Shown: piece by piece, positions 44,740 to 53,499 of the stretch
Numbering within the stretch: the stretch's first letter is position 1
How the letters are laid out: each line of letters starts with the position of its first letter
Assembly (NCBI RefSeq): GCF_026130175.1
Contig: NZ_JAIGNI010000001.1
Location: 1 to 64,000, forward strand
Length of the DNA: 64,000 bases
Direction: 5' to 3'
From: Lyngbya sp. CCAP 1446/10
GTDB lineage: Bacteria; Cyanobacteriota; Cyanobacteriia; Cyanobacteriales; Microcoleaceae
Notes under the pieces: model-generated
Databases searched by the model: none
What the model was told of the DNA's origin: nothing
What the model saw: only the letters and a program-made list of their open reading frames with translations
Position numbers and translations under genes: made by a program

Positions 44740-44829
44740 TTCCCTCTTCCCTCTTCCCTCTTCCTTCTTCCCTCTTCCTTCTTCCTTCTTCCCTCTTCCT
44801 TCTTCCTTCTTCCCTCTTCCTTCTTCCTT
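44740..44829. repeat. Polypyrimidine heptamer array abutting a start codon
   Basis: Twelve heptamers of TTCCCTC or TTCCTTC plus TTCCTT end directly at the ATG at 44830. It leaves no purine-rich ribosome-binding site. Confidence 0.93.
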
Positions 44830-45429
44830 ATGACTCAAAATCTCAATTTTGCCAACCAAAACTTGCGGAACCGTTCATTTAAAGGGCTTGACTTGTCTGG
44901 GGCGAACTTCAGCGGTTGCGACATTCGAGGCTGCAATTTCACCGGGGCGATTTTGAGGGGGGCAAATTTTCAGGGTGTCAGAACCGGACAAAGCCGCCGC
45001 CGGATCAAAAAATTGATTGCTAGGGCTGGGGTGACTGCGGTGACTGTGACGACGGCTGGGGCCTTGATTGGACTGATTGGCGGGGCGGATGCGGGGGCTG
45101 TGGCGGTTGCTGGGACTGCTGCGACGGCGATTGCTGCGACTCGGGGCGAGGCGGGAATTGTGGCTGGGGCTGTGGCTGGGGCTGCTGCTGCGATCGGCGC
45201 TAACGGTATTGTGACATTTTTGGGCGGGGATACTCTCAGGGGAATTGGTTTATTTTTGGTTTCTGGGGTTATTTTGGGGTTAACTGCGATCGGCTTTTTT
45301 ATCGCTGTTGAAGAAATCGAAAAATTGTCGGTAACGTCGTTTAGAAAGGCTGATTTGACTGATGCTATATTCGATGCGGGGGCGGTTTTAGATGCAGATT
45401 TTTCCGATGCGCGAGGTTTGCTTTGGTAA
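44830..45429 (+). CDS. Pentapeptide-repeat protein with hydrophobic middle
   Basis: A 199-residue protein. Residues about 10-50 are pentapeptide repeats (SFKGLDLSGANFSGCDIRGC and GAILRGANFQG); residues about 75-150 are a glycine/alanine-rich hydrophobic stretch with three likely membrane helices, VTAVTVTTAGALIGLIGGAD and beyond; residues about 165-199 return to pentapeptide form (KADLTDAIFDAG, LDADFSDARG). The hydrophobic insert within a pentapeptide fold is common in cyanobacteria, with unknown role. Translation without a visible Shine-Dalgarno is odd. Confidence 0.85.
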   Translation: MTQNLNFANQNLRNRSFKGLDLSGANFSGCDIRGCNFTGAILRGANFQGVRTGQSRRRIKKLIARAGVTAVTVTTAGALIGLIGGADAGAVAVAGTAATAIAATRGEAGIVAGAVAGAAAAIGANGIVTFLGGDTLRGIGLFLVSGVILGLTAIGFFIAVEEIEKLSVTSFRKADLTDAIFDAGAVLDADFSDARGLLW

Positions 45430-45599
45430 CAATCAGGACACGGCAGTGCCGTTTCCCTACATTAGACTTTTTGCATAAATCTTTGATTGATACAGCAACC
45501 GCAGATTTCAGGCAGATTAACGGAGATTAACACAGATACATTTTAAGAAAAATTGGCGAGTGAAACCGCCGTCTGCTGCATCTTTCTTGCTAAAATAGT

Positions 45600-46757
45600 A
45601 TGGGAGTGCAAAACATTGAATTTATGACTAAGTTCCCCCACGATCAGTTTGCTAAAGAATACCTTCAAGAGTTATTGTCGCCCCTCGGAAAAGTAGAAAC
45701 TAGCAAAGATGTCACCGCTGAAGTCAGAGAAATTGATGTCTGGTTTCAACCAACTTCTTTTGAGGGCGAATATCTCCAAAGTTTAGGTTTATTAGGTAAA
45801 ATGGCTGCTACTGTAGCTGTGATTGAGCCGTTTCGCAATCCGGTTAATAATGAAGGAATCTTCAGTTGTGTGGTAAAATTATTAAATAGTAGGGCGAAAC
45901 TGGGGCGGCAGACTAATCGAGAAGACCAGCGTTTAGAAGAAAGACTATTGCCGAGGTTGTGGATTTTAACTCCGACTGCTTCGGAACTTTTACTCGACAG
46001 TTTTGGTTTTCGGGTTCCCGAAGAGTCAGAGGGCTGGGAGAAAGGAGTTTATTTTTTAACTGAGGTTTGGAGAGTTGGGCTAGTCGCGATTCACCAGTTA
46101 CCGAGAGTCCCAGAAACTATGTGGTTGCGGATGTTGGGCCGGGGGCGGGTACAGGAACAGGCGATCGCCGAACTAAGTGCATTGCCTGTCGATAATCCAC
46201 TCCGAACTAACGCGCTAGAATTATTGTACATCTTGCAAGCAAATTTGCAAGCGAATACACCACCTATTCCCGCAGGGGATGATGAAGATCAGGAGTTAGT
46301 TATGGCGATCGCACCTCTTTTTCAACAACATTTAGAAGCAGCACAACAACAAGGCAGAGTAGAAGGCCGGGAAGAAGGCCGGGAAGAAGGCCGGGAAGAA
46401 GGACAGCGGATGATTTTGGAGAGTTTTTTGCAAGTTAGATTTGGGGAATTAGATCCACGAACTGTCCCATTAATTCTACCGATTTCGGGTTTGTCTGTTG
46501 CCGAGTTCACCTTGCTGCTAGTGCAATTATCTACTCTGCCTGCGGGAGAAAATGAACACCAACAAGTCCAAAATTTGTTGGCTGAAACTGTTCTGAAAAA
46601 ATCTTTCCCTCAAGCTGAACAGTTATCAGAAACTTCGGCGAGTATCATCCATGATTTGCTGGCTTTATCTCCTGAAGTTTTATCATCGTTGTTGGCAGAA
46701 TTACCTCAATTGTCGATTGAAGAACTGACAGCTAGATTGGCACAATTATTGACTTAA
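45600..46757 (+). CDS. DUF4351-containing protein (PD-(D/E)XK/Rpn-related)
   Basis: A 385-residue protein of a family common in cyanobacteria. N-terminal part: FPHDQFAKEYLQELLSPLG and VTAEVREIDVWFQPTS, with the acidic EVREIDVWF strand typical of the Rpn/PD-(D/E)XK-related fold. A linker has three copies of EEGR (encoded by a 12-bp GAAGGCCGGGAA repeat, 46363-46398), then the DUF4351 part QRMILESFLQVRFGELDPRT. Start may be 45600 or 45624 (MTKFPHDQ). The last 200 codons are duplicated downstream. Confidence 0.8.
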   Translation: MGVQNIEFMTKFPHDQFAKEYLQELLSPLGKVETSKDVTAEVREIDVWFQPTSFEGEYLQSLGLLGKMAATVAVIEPFRNPVNNEGIFSCVVKLLNSRAKLGRQTNREDQRLEERLLPRLWILTPTASELLLDSFGFRVPEESEGWEKGVYFLTEVWRVGLVAIHQLPRVPETMWLRMLGRGRVQEQAIAELSALPVDNPLRTNALELLYILQANLQANTPPIPAGDDEDQELVMAIAPLFQQHLEAAQQQGRVEGREEGREEGREEGQRMILESFLQVRFGELDPRTVPLILPISGLSVAEFTLLLVQLSTLPAGENEHQQVQNLLAETVLKKSFPQAEQLSETSASIIHDLLALSPEVLSSLLAELPQLSIEELTARLAQLLT

Positions 46758-46797
46758 AAACAAAATAAACTGGCAGACGATGCCTGTCAATAATAGT

Positions 46798-47362
46798 AAC
46801 AGGCATCGCCGAATTGAGTGCATTGCCTGTGGATAATCCACTCCGAATTAACGCGCTACAATTATTGTACATCTTGCAGGCAAATTTGCAAGCGAATACA
46901 CCACCTATTCCCGCAGGGGATGATGAAGATCAGGAGTTAGTTATGGCGATCGCACCTCTTTTTCAACAACATTTAGAAGCAGCCAAACAACAAGGTCAGG
47001 AAGAAGGACAGCGGATGATTTTGGAGAGCTTATTGCAGGTCAGATTTGGAGAATCAGACCCGCTAACTCTCGCATTCATCCCGTTGATATCGGCTTTACC
47101 TGTTGCCGAATTTACTGTGTTGCTAGTGCAGTTATCTAATTTGCCTGCGGGACAAAATGAACGCCAACAAGTGCAAAGCTTGCTGGCACAAACAGTTCTG
47201 GAAAAATCCTTCAGTCAATCGGGACAATTAGAACAACTCCCGGTGAATCTCATCTCTAATCTGCTGGCTTTATCTCCCGAAATTCTATCATCTTTGTTGG
47301 TAGAATTACCTCAATTGTCGATTGAAGAACTGACAGAAAGATTGATACAACCATCGACTTAG
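46798..47362 (+). pseudogene. Tandem partial duplicate of the DUF4351 gene, lacking the N-terminal half
   Basis: From 46798 the DNA repeats 46158 onward of the preceding gene (for example LYILQANLQANTPPIPAGDD is identical), diverging through small changes and lacking the EEGR repeat. It would need to start at a TTG (46814), with no N-terminal nuclease-like half and no ribosome-binding site. The 3' flank is duplicated too (AAACAAAATAAACTG after both stops). A fragment, possibly still translated by coupling. Confidence 0.8.
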
Positions 47363-47505
47363 AAACAAAATAAACTGACGGGCGATCGCCTGTCAATATT
47401 GGGGCGGTTTTTAACAGACACCGCCCCTAAATTTTGTATATGTCAATAGCTACGGTGATGCGTTATTGTAGTTAATAATAGACTGTGATCATTAGTCCTT
47501 GTTGT

Positions 47506-49242
47506 ATGAAGCTGCGATCGTTCTTTTCTTTCCTGATTGCTGGTGTCTTGGCACTCCTAGGCTTGACTGCCGGTGGTTTTTACTGGCTGTCAACCAAAAC
47601 TCCCCTCAATTTGCTCGCCGGCGGGCCGACAACTACTCCGGCTGCGGCTGTGTTTGTCTCGAAACAAGCGCCTTTGTTAGCTTCAATGCTGGTAAATCCC
47701 GATCGCCTCGAAGCATTGCGGCAAATCTTTGCCTCTCCCGAAGAAAGAAGCCGATCGCACGCTGAATTCGAGCAAATCAAAAAAAGCCTCCTCGCCAATA
47801 CAGGCCTGGATTACAGTCGCGATATCCAACCTTGGATCGGTGACGAAATTACCCTCGCCCTCACAAATCCCGATTTCGACGATCGCGATCGCAACAACGG
47901 CCAACAAACCGGGTTTCTGCTGGCAGTTTCCTCCCAAAATGCCGATCGCAGCCAACAATTTCTCACTTCCTACTGGCAAAAAGAATCTCGTAAGGAGAAA
48001 ACAGTGCAGTCGGAACTATATAAAGGCGTAAAAATATATTATAAAGAATCACCAATAGCAAAGAAAAAAACTGATCCAATTTCGCCTTTCAACCCGCTTT
48101 CTCTGCCGAATTCAACTTTGCCACCCAGCTTTGCAACTGCGGCAATCGGCGGCACTTCTGATTCTGGAAATAACAGTAGTTTTGTTTTATTTGCCAACAG
48201 TCCGAACGTGCTGCGAGATGCAATTAATAACGTTGAAACAGCCAACCTAAATCTTAAAAATACCCCCGAATATCAAAAAGCTGTGCAGCAGCTAACTCAA
48301 GGCAGAATAGCTTTAGCTTTTGTCAATTTTCCCCAGCCAGAAACCGAACAAAATTCCCAAGTTTCTCCCAATTCCCTCGCAGTTGCTGTCGGAGTCAACC
48401 GACGCGGATTGCTGGCCCAAACTGCTTTGGTAACATCGCGAGACAACACAGCCGTTCCCACACTCTCCGCACCAGTCCAAGCCTTGCAGTACATACCCTC
48501 AGCCAGTCCTTTCGCCGTCGCTAGCACCGATTTAAGGAATTTTTGGACTGATTTGTCATCGGCGGTGTCCGCCAACGCAGAAGTCTCAAAATTAGTCGAT
48601 CGCACGATCGCAGATATTCAGCAAAATTGGGGCGTCAATTTGCCGCAAGATATATTTAACTGGGTACAAGGAGAATACGCTTTAGCAGTGGTTCCAAGTT
48701 CGTCAAACACTCCCGACTGGATTTTTGCTGCGGAAAAATCTGCGGATGCTCAAAAGGCGATCGACAAACTTGATGACATTGCCCGCAGCAAAGAATACAG
48801 CATCGGCAACTTTACTCTCAGAAACCAAAAAATTACCGCTTGGACGCAGTTGACAACGAGCCAGAATTATGATCAAAAAAATAAAACAAAAAGTGCGATC
48901 GAAACCGAGGCAAAAGGAGTTCGAGCCACAGTCGGTAAATACGAAATTTTCACTACTTCAGTAGAAGCAATGGATGCAGCGCTCAAAGCAGCCGAAACAG
49001 GCTCTTTAGTTGCCAATCTTGATTTTCAAACCAGCATCGAACCGCTACCGCCATCTAACGACGGCTATTTTTATTTAGACTGGCCCTCCAGCAGAGCAAT
49101 TTGGGAAAAACAAATCCCGCTGTTGAGGTTAATTGAACTTTCCGCGAGACCATTTTTCGACCACTTGCGATGGCTCACCGTCACCAGTACGGGAGAAATC
49201 ACAGGAATTCGCAAAGCCACCATATTTATGCGGCTGAATTAG
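47506..49242 (+). CDS. DUF3352 protein, membrane-anchored
   Basis: A 578-residue exported protein of cyanobacterial DUF3352 type, from the ATG at 47506 (MKLRSFFSFLIAG); an upstream GTG at 47485 would add seven residues and is less likely. An N-terminal hydrophobic anchor FFSFLIAGVLALLGLTAGGF precedes the periplasmic domain, containing PDRLEALRQIFASPEERSRS, GLDYSRDIQPWIGDEITLAL and FLLAVSSQNADRSQQFL. Function unknown. Confidence 0.88.
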   Translation: MKLRSFFSFLIAGVLALLGLTAGGFYWLSTKTPLNLLAGGPTTTPAAAVFVSKQAPLLASMLVNPDRLEALRQIFASPEERSRSHAEFEQIKKSLLANTGLDYSRDIQPWIGDEITLALTNPDFDDRDRNNGQQTGFLLAVSSQNADRSQQFLTSYWQKESRKEKTVQSELYKGVKIYYKESPIAKKKTDPISPFNPLSLPNSTLPPSFATAAIGGTSDSGNNSSFVLFANSPNVLRDAINNVETANLNLKNTPEYQKAVQQLTQGRIALAFVNFPQPETEQNSQVSPNSLAVAVGVNRRGLLAQTALVTSRDNTAVPTLSAPVQALQYIPSASPFAVASTDLRNFWTDLSSAVSANAEVSKLVDRTIADIQQNWGVNLPQDIFNWVQGEYALAVVPSSSNTPDWIFAAEKSADAQKAIDKLDDIARSKEYSIGNFTLRNQKITAWTQLTTSQNYDQKNKTKSAIETEAKGVRATVGKYEIFTTSVEAMDAALKAAETGSLVANLDFQTSIEPLPPSNDGYFYLDWPSSRAIWEKQIPLLRLIELSARPFFDHLRWLTVTSTGEITGIRKATIFMRLN

Positions 49243-49275
49243 TCATTAGTCATTAGTCATTAGTCATTAGTAACG
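49241..49275. repeat. STRR array (AGTCATT)
   Basis: Four AGTCATT heptamers follow the DUF3352 stop directly. Confidence 0.8.
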
Positions 49276-49292
49276 GACGCGCCTATCACGCT

Positions 49293-49528
49293 AAGAAACC
49301 GGGTTTCTACGAGTTTTGGGTTGAGTGACGATAAATATTGAAAGAAACCCGGTTTCTCAGGTGCGCGTGAGTAAGAAACCGGGTTCCTACGAGTTTTGGG
49401 TTGAGTGACGATAAATATTAAAAGAAACCCGGTTTCTCAGGTTGGCGCGCGTGAGTAAGAAACCGGGTTTCTACGAGTTTTCGTAACAGAAACGATCAAT
49501 ATTGAAAGAAACCCGGTTTCTCAGGTCG
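49293..49528. repeat. Three tandem ~80-bp CCGGGTTT repeats
   Basis: Copies start at 49293, 49373 and 49457. Each has AAGAAACCGGGTT(T/C)CTACG and, 40 bp on, AAAGAAACCCGGTTTCTCAG, so each is itself inverted-repeat-bounded. This is the best-preserved cluster of the family seen at 18551, 24600, 38056 and 44400. Confidence 0.88.
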
Positions 49529-49544
49529 TGAGTCCACCTTACTC

Positions 49545-49647
49545 CAATACCTCTCGGTTAAGGAACTTTGGTTAACAATCCTTAACGAGTTTACAAGCAT
49601 TTCAGGAGATTAAATCCTACAATTTTGTGCTTAACCGAGAGGTATTG
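49545..49647. mobile_element. 103-bp MITE with perfect TIRs and a 10-bp target duplication
   Basis: Terminal inverted repeats CAATACCTCTCGGTTAAG (49545-49562) and its exact reverse complement (49630-49647). The flanks carry a perfect direct duplication CACCTTACTC at 49535-49544 and 49648-49657. No coding capacity. This is a complete, apparently recent insertion. Confidence 0.92.
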
Positions 49648-49671
49648 CACCTTACTCTACTTGTCAACTAA

Positions 49672-49725
49672 TGCCCAATGCCCAATGCCCAATGCCCAAT
49701 GCCCAATACCCAATGACAACTGACT
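49672..49725. repeat. STRR array (CCCAATG)
   Basis: Six CCCAATG heptamers, then TGACAAC units, end 15 bp before the PBP2 gene's stop. Confidence 0.85.
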
Positions 49726-49730
49726 AATTA

Positions 49731-51578
49731 CTACTCAGGGTTTACTACTATTGGGTTGACTGGTGTTTTTGGTTTGCCAAAATAAGCTTGAAATACCTCT
49801 TTGGCGATCGGGGCGGCGGCAACAGCACCAAAACCGGCATTTTCCACAATCACGGCGATCGCAATTTCTGGCTTTTCAGCAGGCCCGAATGCCACATATA
49901 GCGAGTGATCCTCCTGTCCGATGACCTCCGAAGTCCCTGTTTTGCCCGCCGTCAGCGGAATCGAACCGTCATTGAGTCCCTGTCCCGTACCCTCGGAAAC
50001 TACTGCGATCAATCCTTCCTTAACCACCTGAACTGTCGAAGGTTTGATCCCGATCTTTACCCGTTGAGTCTCTGGAGTGCCAGTCATAGAAGTCAAAAGA
50101 TGGGGCTTGACTCGATAGCCGCCGTTAGCGATCGAACTCACCATTACCGCCTCCTCCAAAGGAGTCACCAACACCAACCCCTGACCGATCGACATCGTTA
50201 CCGTATCGCCCTCATACCAAGGTTCTTTATAGATTTTCTCCTTCTCGGCCGGTGTCGGAATTTGACCGTGACTGCCCCCGCCTAGCCCCAAAAGATTCAA
50301 ATTCGTATCCTTGCCAATTCCCAAGCGGTGTCCCCACTTAGAAATTTCCTCTGGCCCGGTACTCATCCCCACTTGATAAAAAAACGTATTGCTGCTGAAA
50401 GCCAAAGCATCCCGAAAGCCGATGTCGCCGTAACCGCCGCTGTGTTCATTAAAATTAATTCCGCCCACAGTAATGTAAGACGAAGTACCCAAAATTGAGT
50501 CTGGCGAAAACTTGCCTGACTCGATACCGGCGACAGAAGTCACAATTTTAAAAGTGCTGCCTGGGGGATAGCCTTGCATCGCCCGATTCAAAAATGGATC
50601 TTCCTGGTCTTGAAGAGTTGCCCAGTCATCCTTAGTGATTTTTCGCGTAAACAGATTGGGGTCAAAAGTCGGGTGGCTGGCGAGAACTAATACCGCGCCG
50701 GTTTTGACATCCAGGGCGACGACTGCTCCCCGGCGGTTCCCCAGGGCTGTTTCCGCTGCTTTTTGCATGGACAAGTCGATGGTTAGCTGCACTGCCTCGC
50801 CCGGTTTCGGGGGTGTTTCTCCCATCAGCCGCAATTCTTGATTTTGGGCATTTACCTCGATCAGCCGATCGCCCCAAACTCCCGCAATCTCCTTGTTAGA
50901 ACTCGCTTCTATGCCCATCTGACCGACAATCATCCCCATCGGATATTCCGGGTGAGCTTTCAAATCTTCTGCGGTAGCTTCGCCAATATATCCCAAAACA
51001 TGAGCCGCCAAACTGCCTTCGGGATAGTAGCGATTTGCTTCGGGCCGCACTTCCACTCCCCGCATTTGTCCCACCTGTTCTGCTAGCGGTACAAACACCT
51101 CTGGCGGCATCGCTTGCTTGATCCGCACGGGTCTGTAGGATAGAGGATCGACCTTTTTTAATTTCTCTAATATTTCTTTAGCCGGGATTTTCAGCAGCGG
51201 ACTCAACTTGTCTGCTGTCACTTTCCACTGTTCCGGCGTTTGTTCTTTCGGCCACAAATAGACCGATCGAGCTAAATTGTTTCCCGCTAGCAGCTTGCCT
51301 TTGCGATCGACAATATGTCCGCGATTTGCCGGCATTGGCACTAGGCGAACCCGATTGTTTTCGGCCCGTTCCCGGTTTTGCTTACCTTGTACCAGTTGCA
51401 ATTCCACCAGCCGACTAGCGTGCAGGCCCAGCAAACCGGTTGCCACCAGCATTAATACGATCGCCCGATGTATCGGACGCGACTGTTTCTTAGGAGTTTC
51501 CCCCAGAGTTTTGTCTGAAGAGCGAAATTCTGAGAGCGAATAAATTTGTCGTTGCATCATTCTATAGGTAGATGTCAA
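49731..51578 (-). CDS. mrdA: Penicillin-binding protein 2 (class B transpeptidase)
   Basis: A 615-residue class B PBP that cross-links peptidoglycan, in cell elongation with MreB/RodA. An N-terminal anchor (IVLMLVATGLLGLHASRLVE, about 40-58) precedes the dimerisation domain and transpeptidase. Catalytic motifs: SxxK in YPPGSTFKIV, SxN in AFSSNTFFYQ and KTG in LTAGKTGTSE. The GYIGEATAEDLKAHPEYPMG and VGQMGIEASSNKEI segments are typical of PBP2. Start may be MTSTYR or MMQRQ six codons in. No adjacent rodA/mreBCD. Confidence 0.93.
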   Translation of the reverse strand: MTSTYRMMQRQIYSLSEFRSSDKTLGETPKKQSRPIHRAIVLMLVATGLLGLHASRLVELQLVQGKQNRERAENNRVRLVPMPANRGHIVDRKGKLLAGNNLARSVYLWPKEQTPEQWKVTADKLSPLLKIPAKEILEKLKKVDPLSYRPVRIKQAMPPEVFVPLAEQVGQMRGVEVRPEANRYYPEGSLAAHVLGYIGEATAEDLKAHPEYPMGMIVGQMGIEASSNKEIAGVWGDRLIEVNAQNQELRLMGETPPKPGEAVQLTIDLSMQKAAETALGNRRGAVVALDVKTGAVLVLASHPTFDPNLFTRKITKDDWATLQDQEDPFLNRAMQGYPPGSTFKIVTSVAGIESGKFSPDSILGTSSYITVGGINFNEHSGGYGDIGFRDALAFSSNTFFYQVGMSTGPEEISKWGHRLGIGKDTNLNLLGLGGGSHGQIPTPAEKEKIYKEPWYEGDTVTMSIGQGLVLVTPLEEAVMVSSIANGGYRVKPHLLTSMTGTPETQRVKIGIKPSTVQVVKEGLIAVVSEGTGQGLNDGSIPLTAGKTGTSEVIGQEDHSLYVAFGPAEKPEIAIAVIVENAGFGAVAAAPIAKEVFQAYFGKPKTPVNPIVVNPE

Positions 51579-51699
51579 ATCCTAGATCTTAGATTTCTGA
51601 TTCTCAAGTTTGCAGTATACAGCATCAGACCGGGGCGATCGGCTTTCACTGTTAGGCGCAGCGGAACGATCGATAATAACTCATGACTAATAACTCATC

Positions 51700-53230
51700 A
51701 CTATTGACACTCTCAGCGAAGACAGCGACTGAGATTCTTAAGATTTTGCAACCTTAATATCCTGATTGCTCAGGTTCCCAAACTCACCGCGTTTGCTCTT
51801 TGAGCGCAGTGATACCTTTTGGGCGTTTAGATGGCTAGCACCAAGTTTCGCGTCCTGGCCCGCGTACTATTGTCAAAACTCGATCTCGAATAGTTTTTGC
51901 AGCGCCAATATCAGCGTGTTCGTGATAGCCACATTCGACACACATGAACTTTTCACCATCTCTATTCGACTTGTCGATATGACCGCAATTCCTGCATTCT
52001 TGGCTAGAGTGTTTAGGATTGATTTTAATTGTGATTTTTCCTTGCTTCACAGCAAGATACTCAATCTTCAAAATCAATTCACCCCAACCTGCATCAGAGA
52101 TAGAACGATTCAAACCTTTTTTTCTGGATTGTCCATTCCTAAGAAACCTCCCAGCTTTTTTGTCAGTTGTCACCTTGCATCGGCGCATCATCCTAGAGAT
52201 GTTTAAATCTTCTAGGGCAATCACATCGACGTTGCGAGACACAATCTTGTTAGCAACTTTCCATTGATGCGATTGGCGTTTATTACCAATCTTTTGATGA
52301 AATCGCCCAACTCTGATAGCCGCTTTTTTGCGGTTTTTGCTACCTTTGACCTTACGGCTAACTCGCCTTTGTCTAATTTTCAGAGTCCGCTTAGCTTTTT
52401 TGTTGGTTGCAAACTTGGGATTCTCGATTTGATATCCATCAGAAAGGTGAACCAACTTAGTTATTCCTAAATCGCACCCTATTACTTTGGGATTATTACG
52501 CCTGAGTTTAGCGCTGTATTCAGGTACAGATTTATCCTCTATTCTGAGGGAAATATACCAACCATTTTGACGTTTTCTAACCGTGCAAGCCTTGATGGTA
52601 AACCCATCTGGGATTGAGCGAGAGTTCTGAAATCGCATCTGGCCCAGTTTAGGGAGATAGATTTTATTGCCCTTTAGTTTTACGCCCATCACATAAGTAA
52701 AAGACGTAAAGTTGCTACGGTTTTTGAACCTGGGAAATCCTCTCCCTTCAAAGAAATTCTTGTAAGCAGTGTCTAAGCGTTTAACATTCTGTTGTAGAAC
52801 TGTTGAATCTATTTGAGCATACCAATGTCTAGCAATTTTCAATTCTGGCAATGCTGTAATTTGAATGTCCGCCGCACTTCTACGGGGATTTCTAGCCTTA
52901 CCTTCTCGATCAAACTTATAGTCTTTCCAGGGATTTCCAGTTGCGCCACTTTTGCTAACGAAACAGGTTAACGGTGAAATTTCGCCATAAGTTCTAATAT
53001 CGCAGTAGTCGCCTTGGACAAACTGTTGGCTGTATTGGTTAATCCTGTCATTTAGACACCAGTTGTAATGACTTCTAAGCATATTTACCCAAGCCGACAT
53101 CTTTAAGACTTGCGTTTGATTGGGGCGCAATTTGTAAATATAGTTTGTTAGCAATCTCACTCACCTCCTTGTTCATATCTTAATATAGCAGGCGCCTTTT
53201 AAATATTAAGAATCAAGAAAGATTCACGGC
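51700..53230 (-). mobile_element. IS200/IS605-type tnpB-only element
   Basis: The right end is near 51704 with TTGACACTCTCAG and a CTCAG...CTGAG hairpin (51711-51735), the same TTGACA form as at 10.8 and 16.05 kb. The left end lies beyond 53160, with a GGCGGTTAAAACCGCC hairpin near 53229-53244. No tnpA. The right end abuts TGACTAATAACTCATC heptamer-like sequence, which would be the guide of an omega RNA. Confidence 0.6.
51835..53160 (-). CDS. tnpB: TnpB RNA-guided nuclease, apparently intact
   Basis: A 441-residue TnpB. RuvC-like residues: Asp in VIGCDLGITKLV, Glu in ALEDLNISRM, Asp in HEHADIGAAKT; the zinc finger is CRNCG...CVECGYHEHA. The N-terminal domain (YIYKLRPNQTQVLKM onward, with NWCLNDRINQ) is longer than in many TnpB. 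A strong ribosome-binding site AAGGAGGTGAGTGAG precedes the ATG. Third residue of the triad sits in HADIGAA rather than the common NADLNAA, a mild deviation. Confidence 0.92.
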   Translation of the reverse strand: MRLLTNYIYKLRPNQTQVLKMSAWVNMLRSHYNWCLNDRINQYSQQFVQGDYCDIRTYGEISPLTCFVSKSGATGNPWKDYKFDREGKARNPRRSAADIQITALPELKIARHWYAQIDSTVLQQNVKRLDTAYKNFFEGRGFPRFKNRSNFTSFTYVMGVKLKGNKIYLPKLGQMRFQNSRSIPDGFTIKACTVRKRQNGWYISLRIEDKSVPEYSAKLRRNNPKVIGCDLGITKLVHLSDGYQIENPKFATNKKAKRTLKIRQRRVSRKVKGSKNRKKAAIRVGRFHQKIGNKRQSHQWKVANKIVSRNVDVIALEDLNISRMMRRCKVTTDKKAGRFLRNGQSRKKGLNRSISDAGWGELILKIEYLAVKQGKITIKINPKHSSQECRNCGHIDKSNRDGEKFMCVECGYHEHADIGAAKTIRDRVLTIVRGPGRETWC

Positions 53231-53320
53231 GGTTAAAACCGCCCGTGCCGCTTACATATAATGGCTAAAGCCGATGAGTTTTCCGCTTGCCGAACTTTTT
53301 TTATAACTCATGACTGCTGA

Positions 53321-53473
53321 CTAATCGTCCAAGCACCAAGAAATAGCCAGCACAATTAAGATCAGGCTCAGCCAATTAGGAAAGTGAAGCCAGCCGAAGA
53401 TCTCTACAGGTAACATTATTAAACCCCATGTCAATAGGGCACCGATCGTCAACAGCAAAGCCAAAATTATCAT
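53321..53473 (-). CDS. Small two-helix membrane protein (50 aa)
   Basis: ATG at 53471-53473, stop TAG at 53321-53323. The product is MIILALLLTIGALLTWGLIM, then LPVEIFGWLHFPNWL, then SLILIVLAISWCLDD: two membrane helices with a short Trp-bearing loop. Codon use and the Pro/Trp loop argue for a real gene; no Shine-Dalgarno is clear. I cannot name a family. Confidence 0.55.
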   Translation of the reverse strand: MIILALLLTIGALLTWGLIMLPVEIFGWLHFPNWLSLILIVLAISWCLDD

Positions 53474-53499
53474 AAAAAAACTCGGTAAGTGGGAAACTC

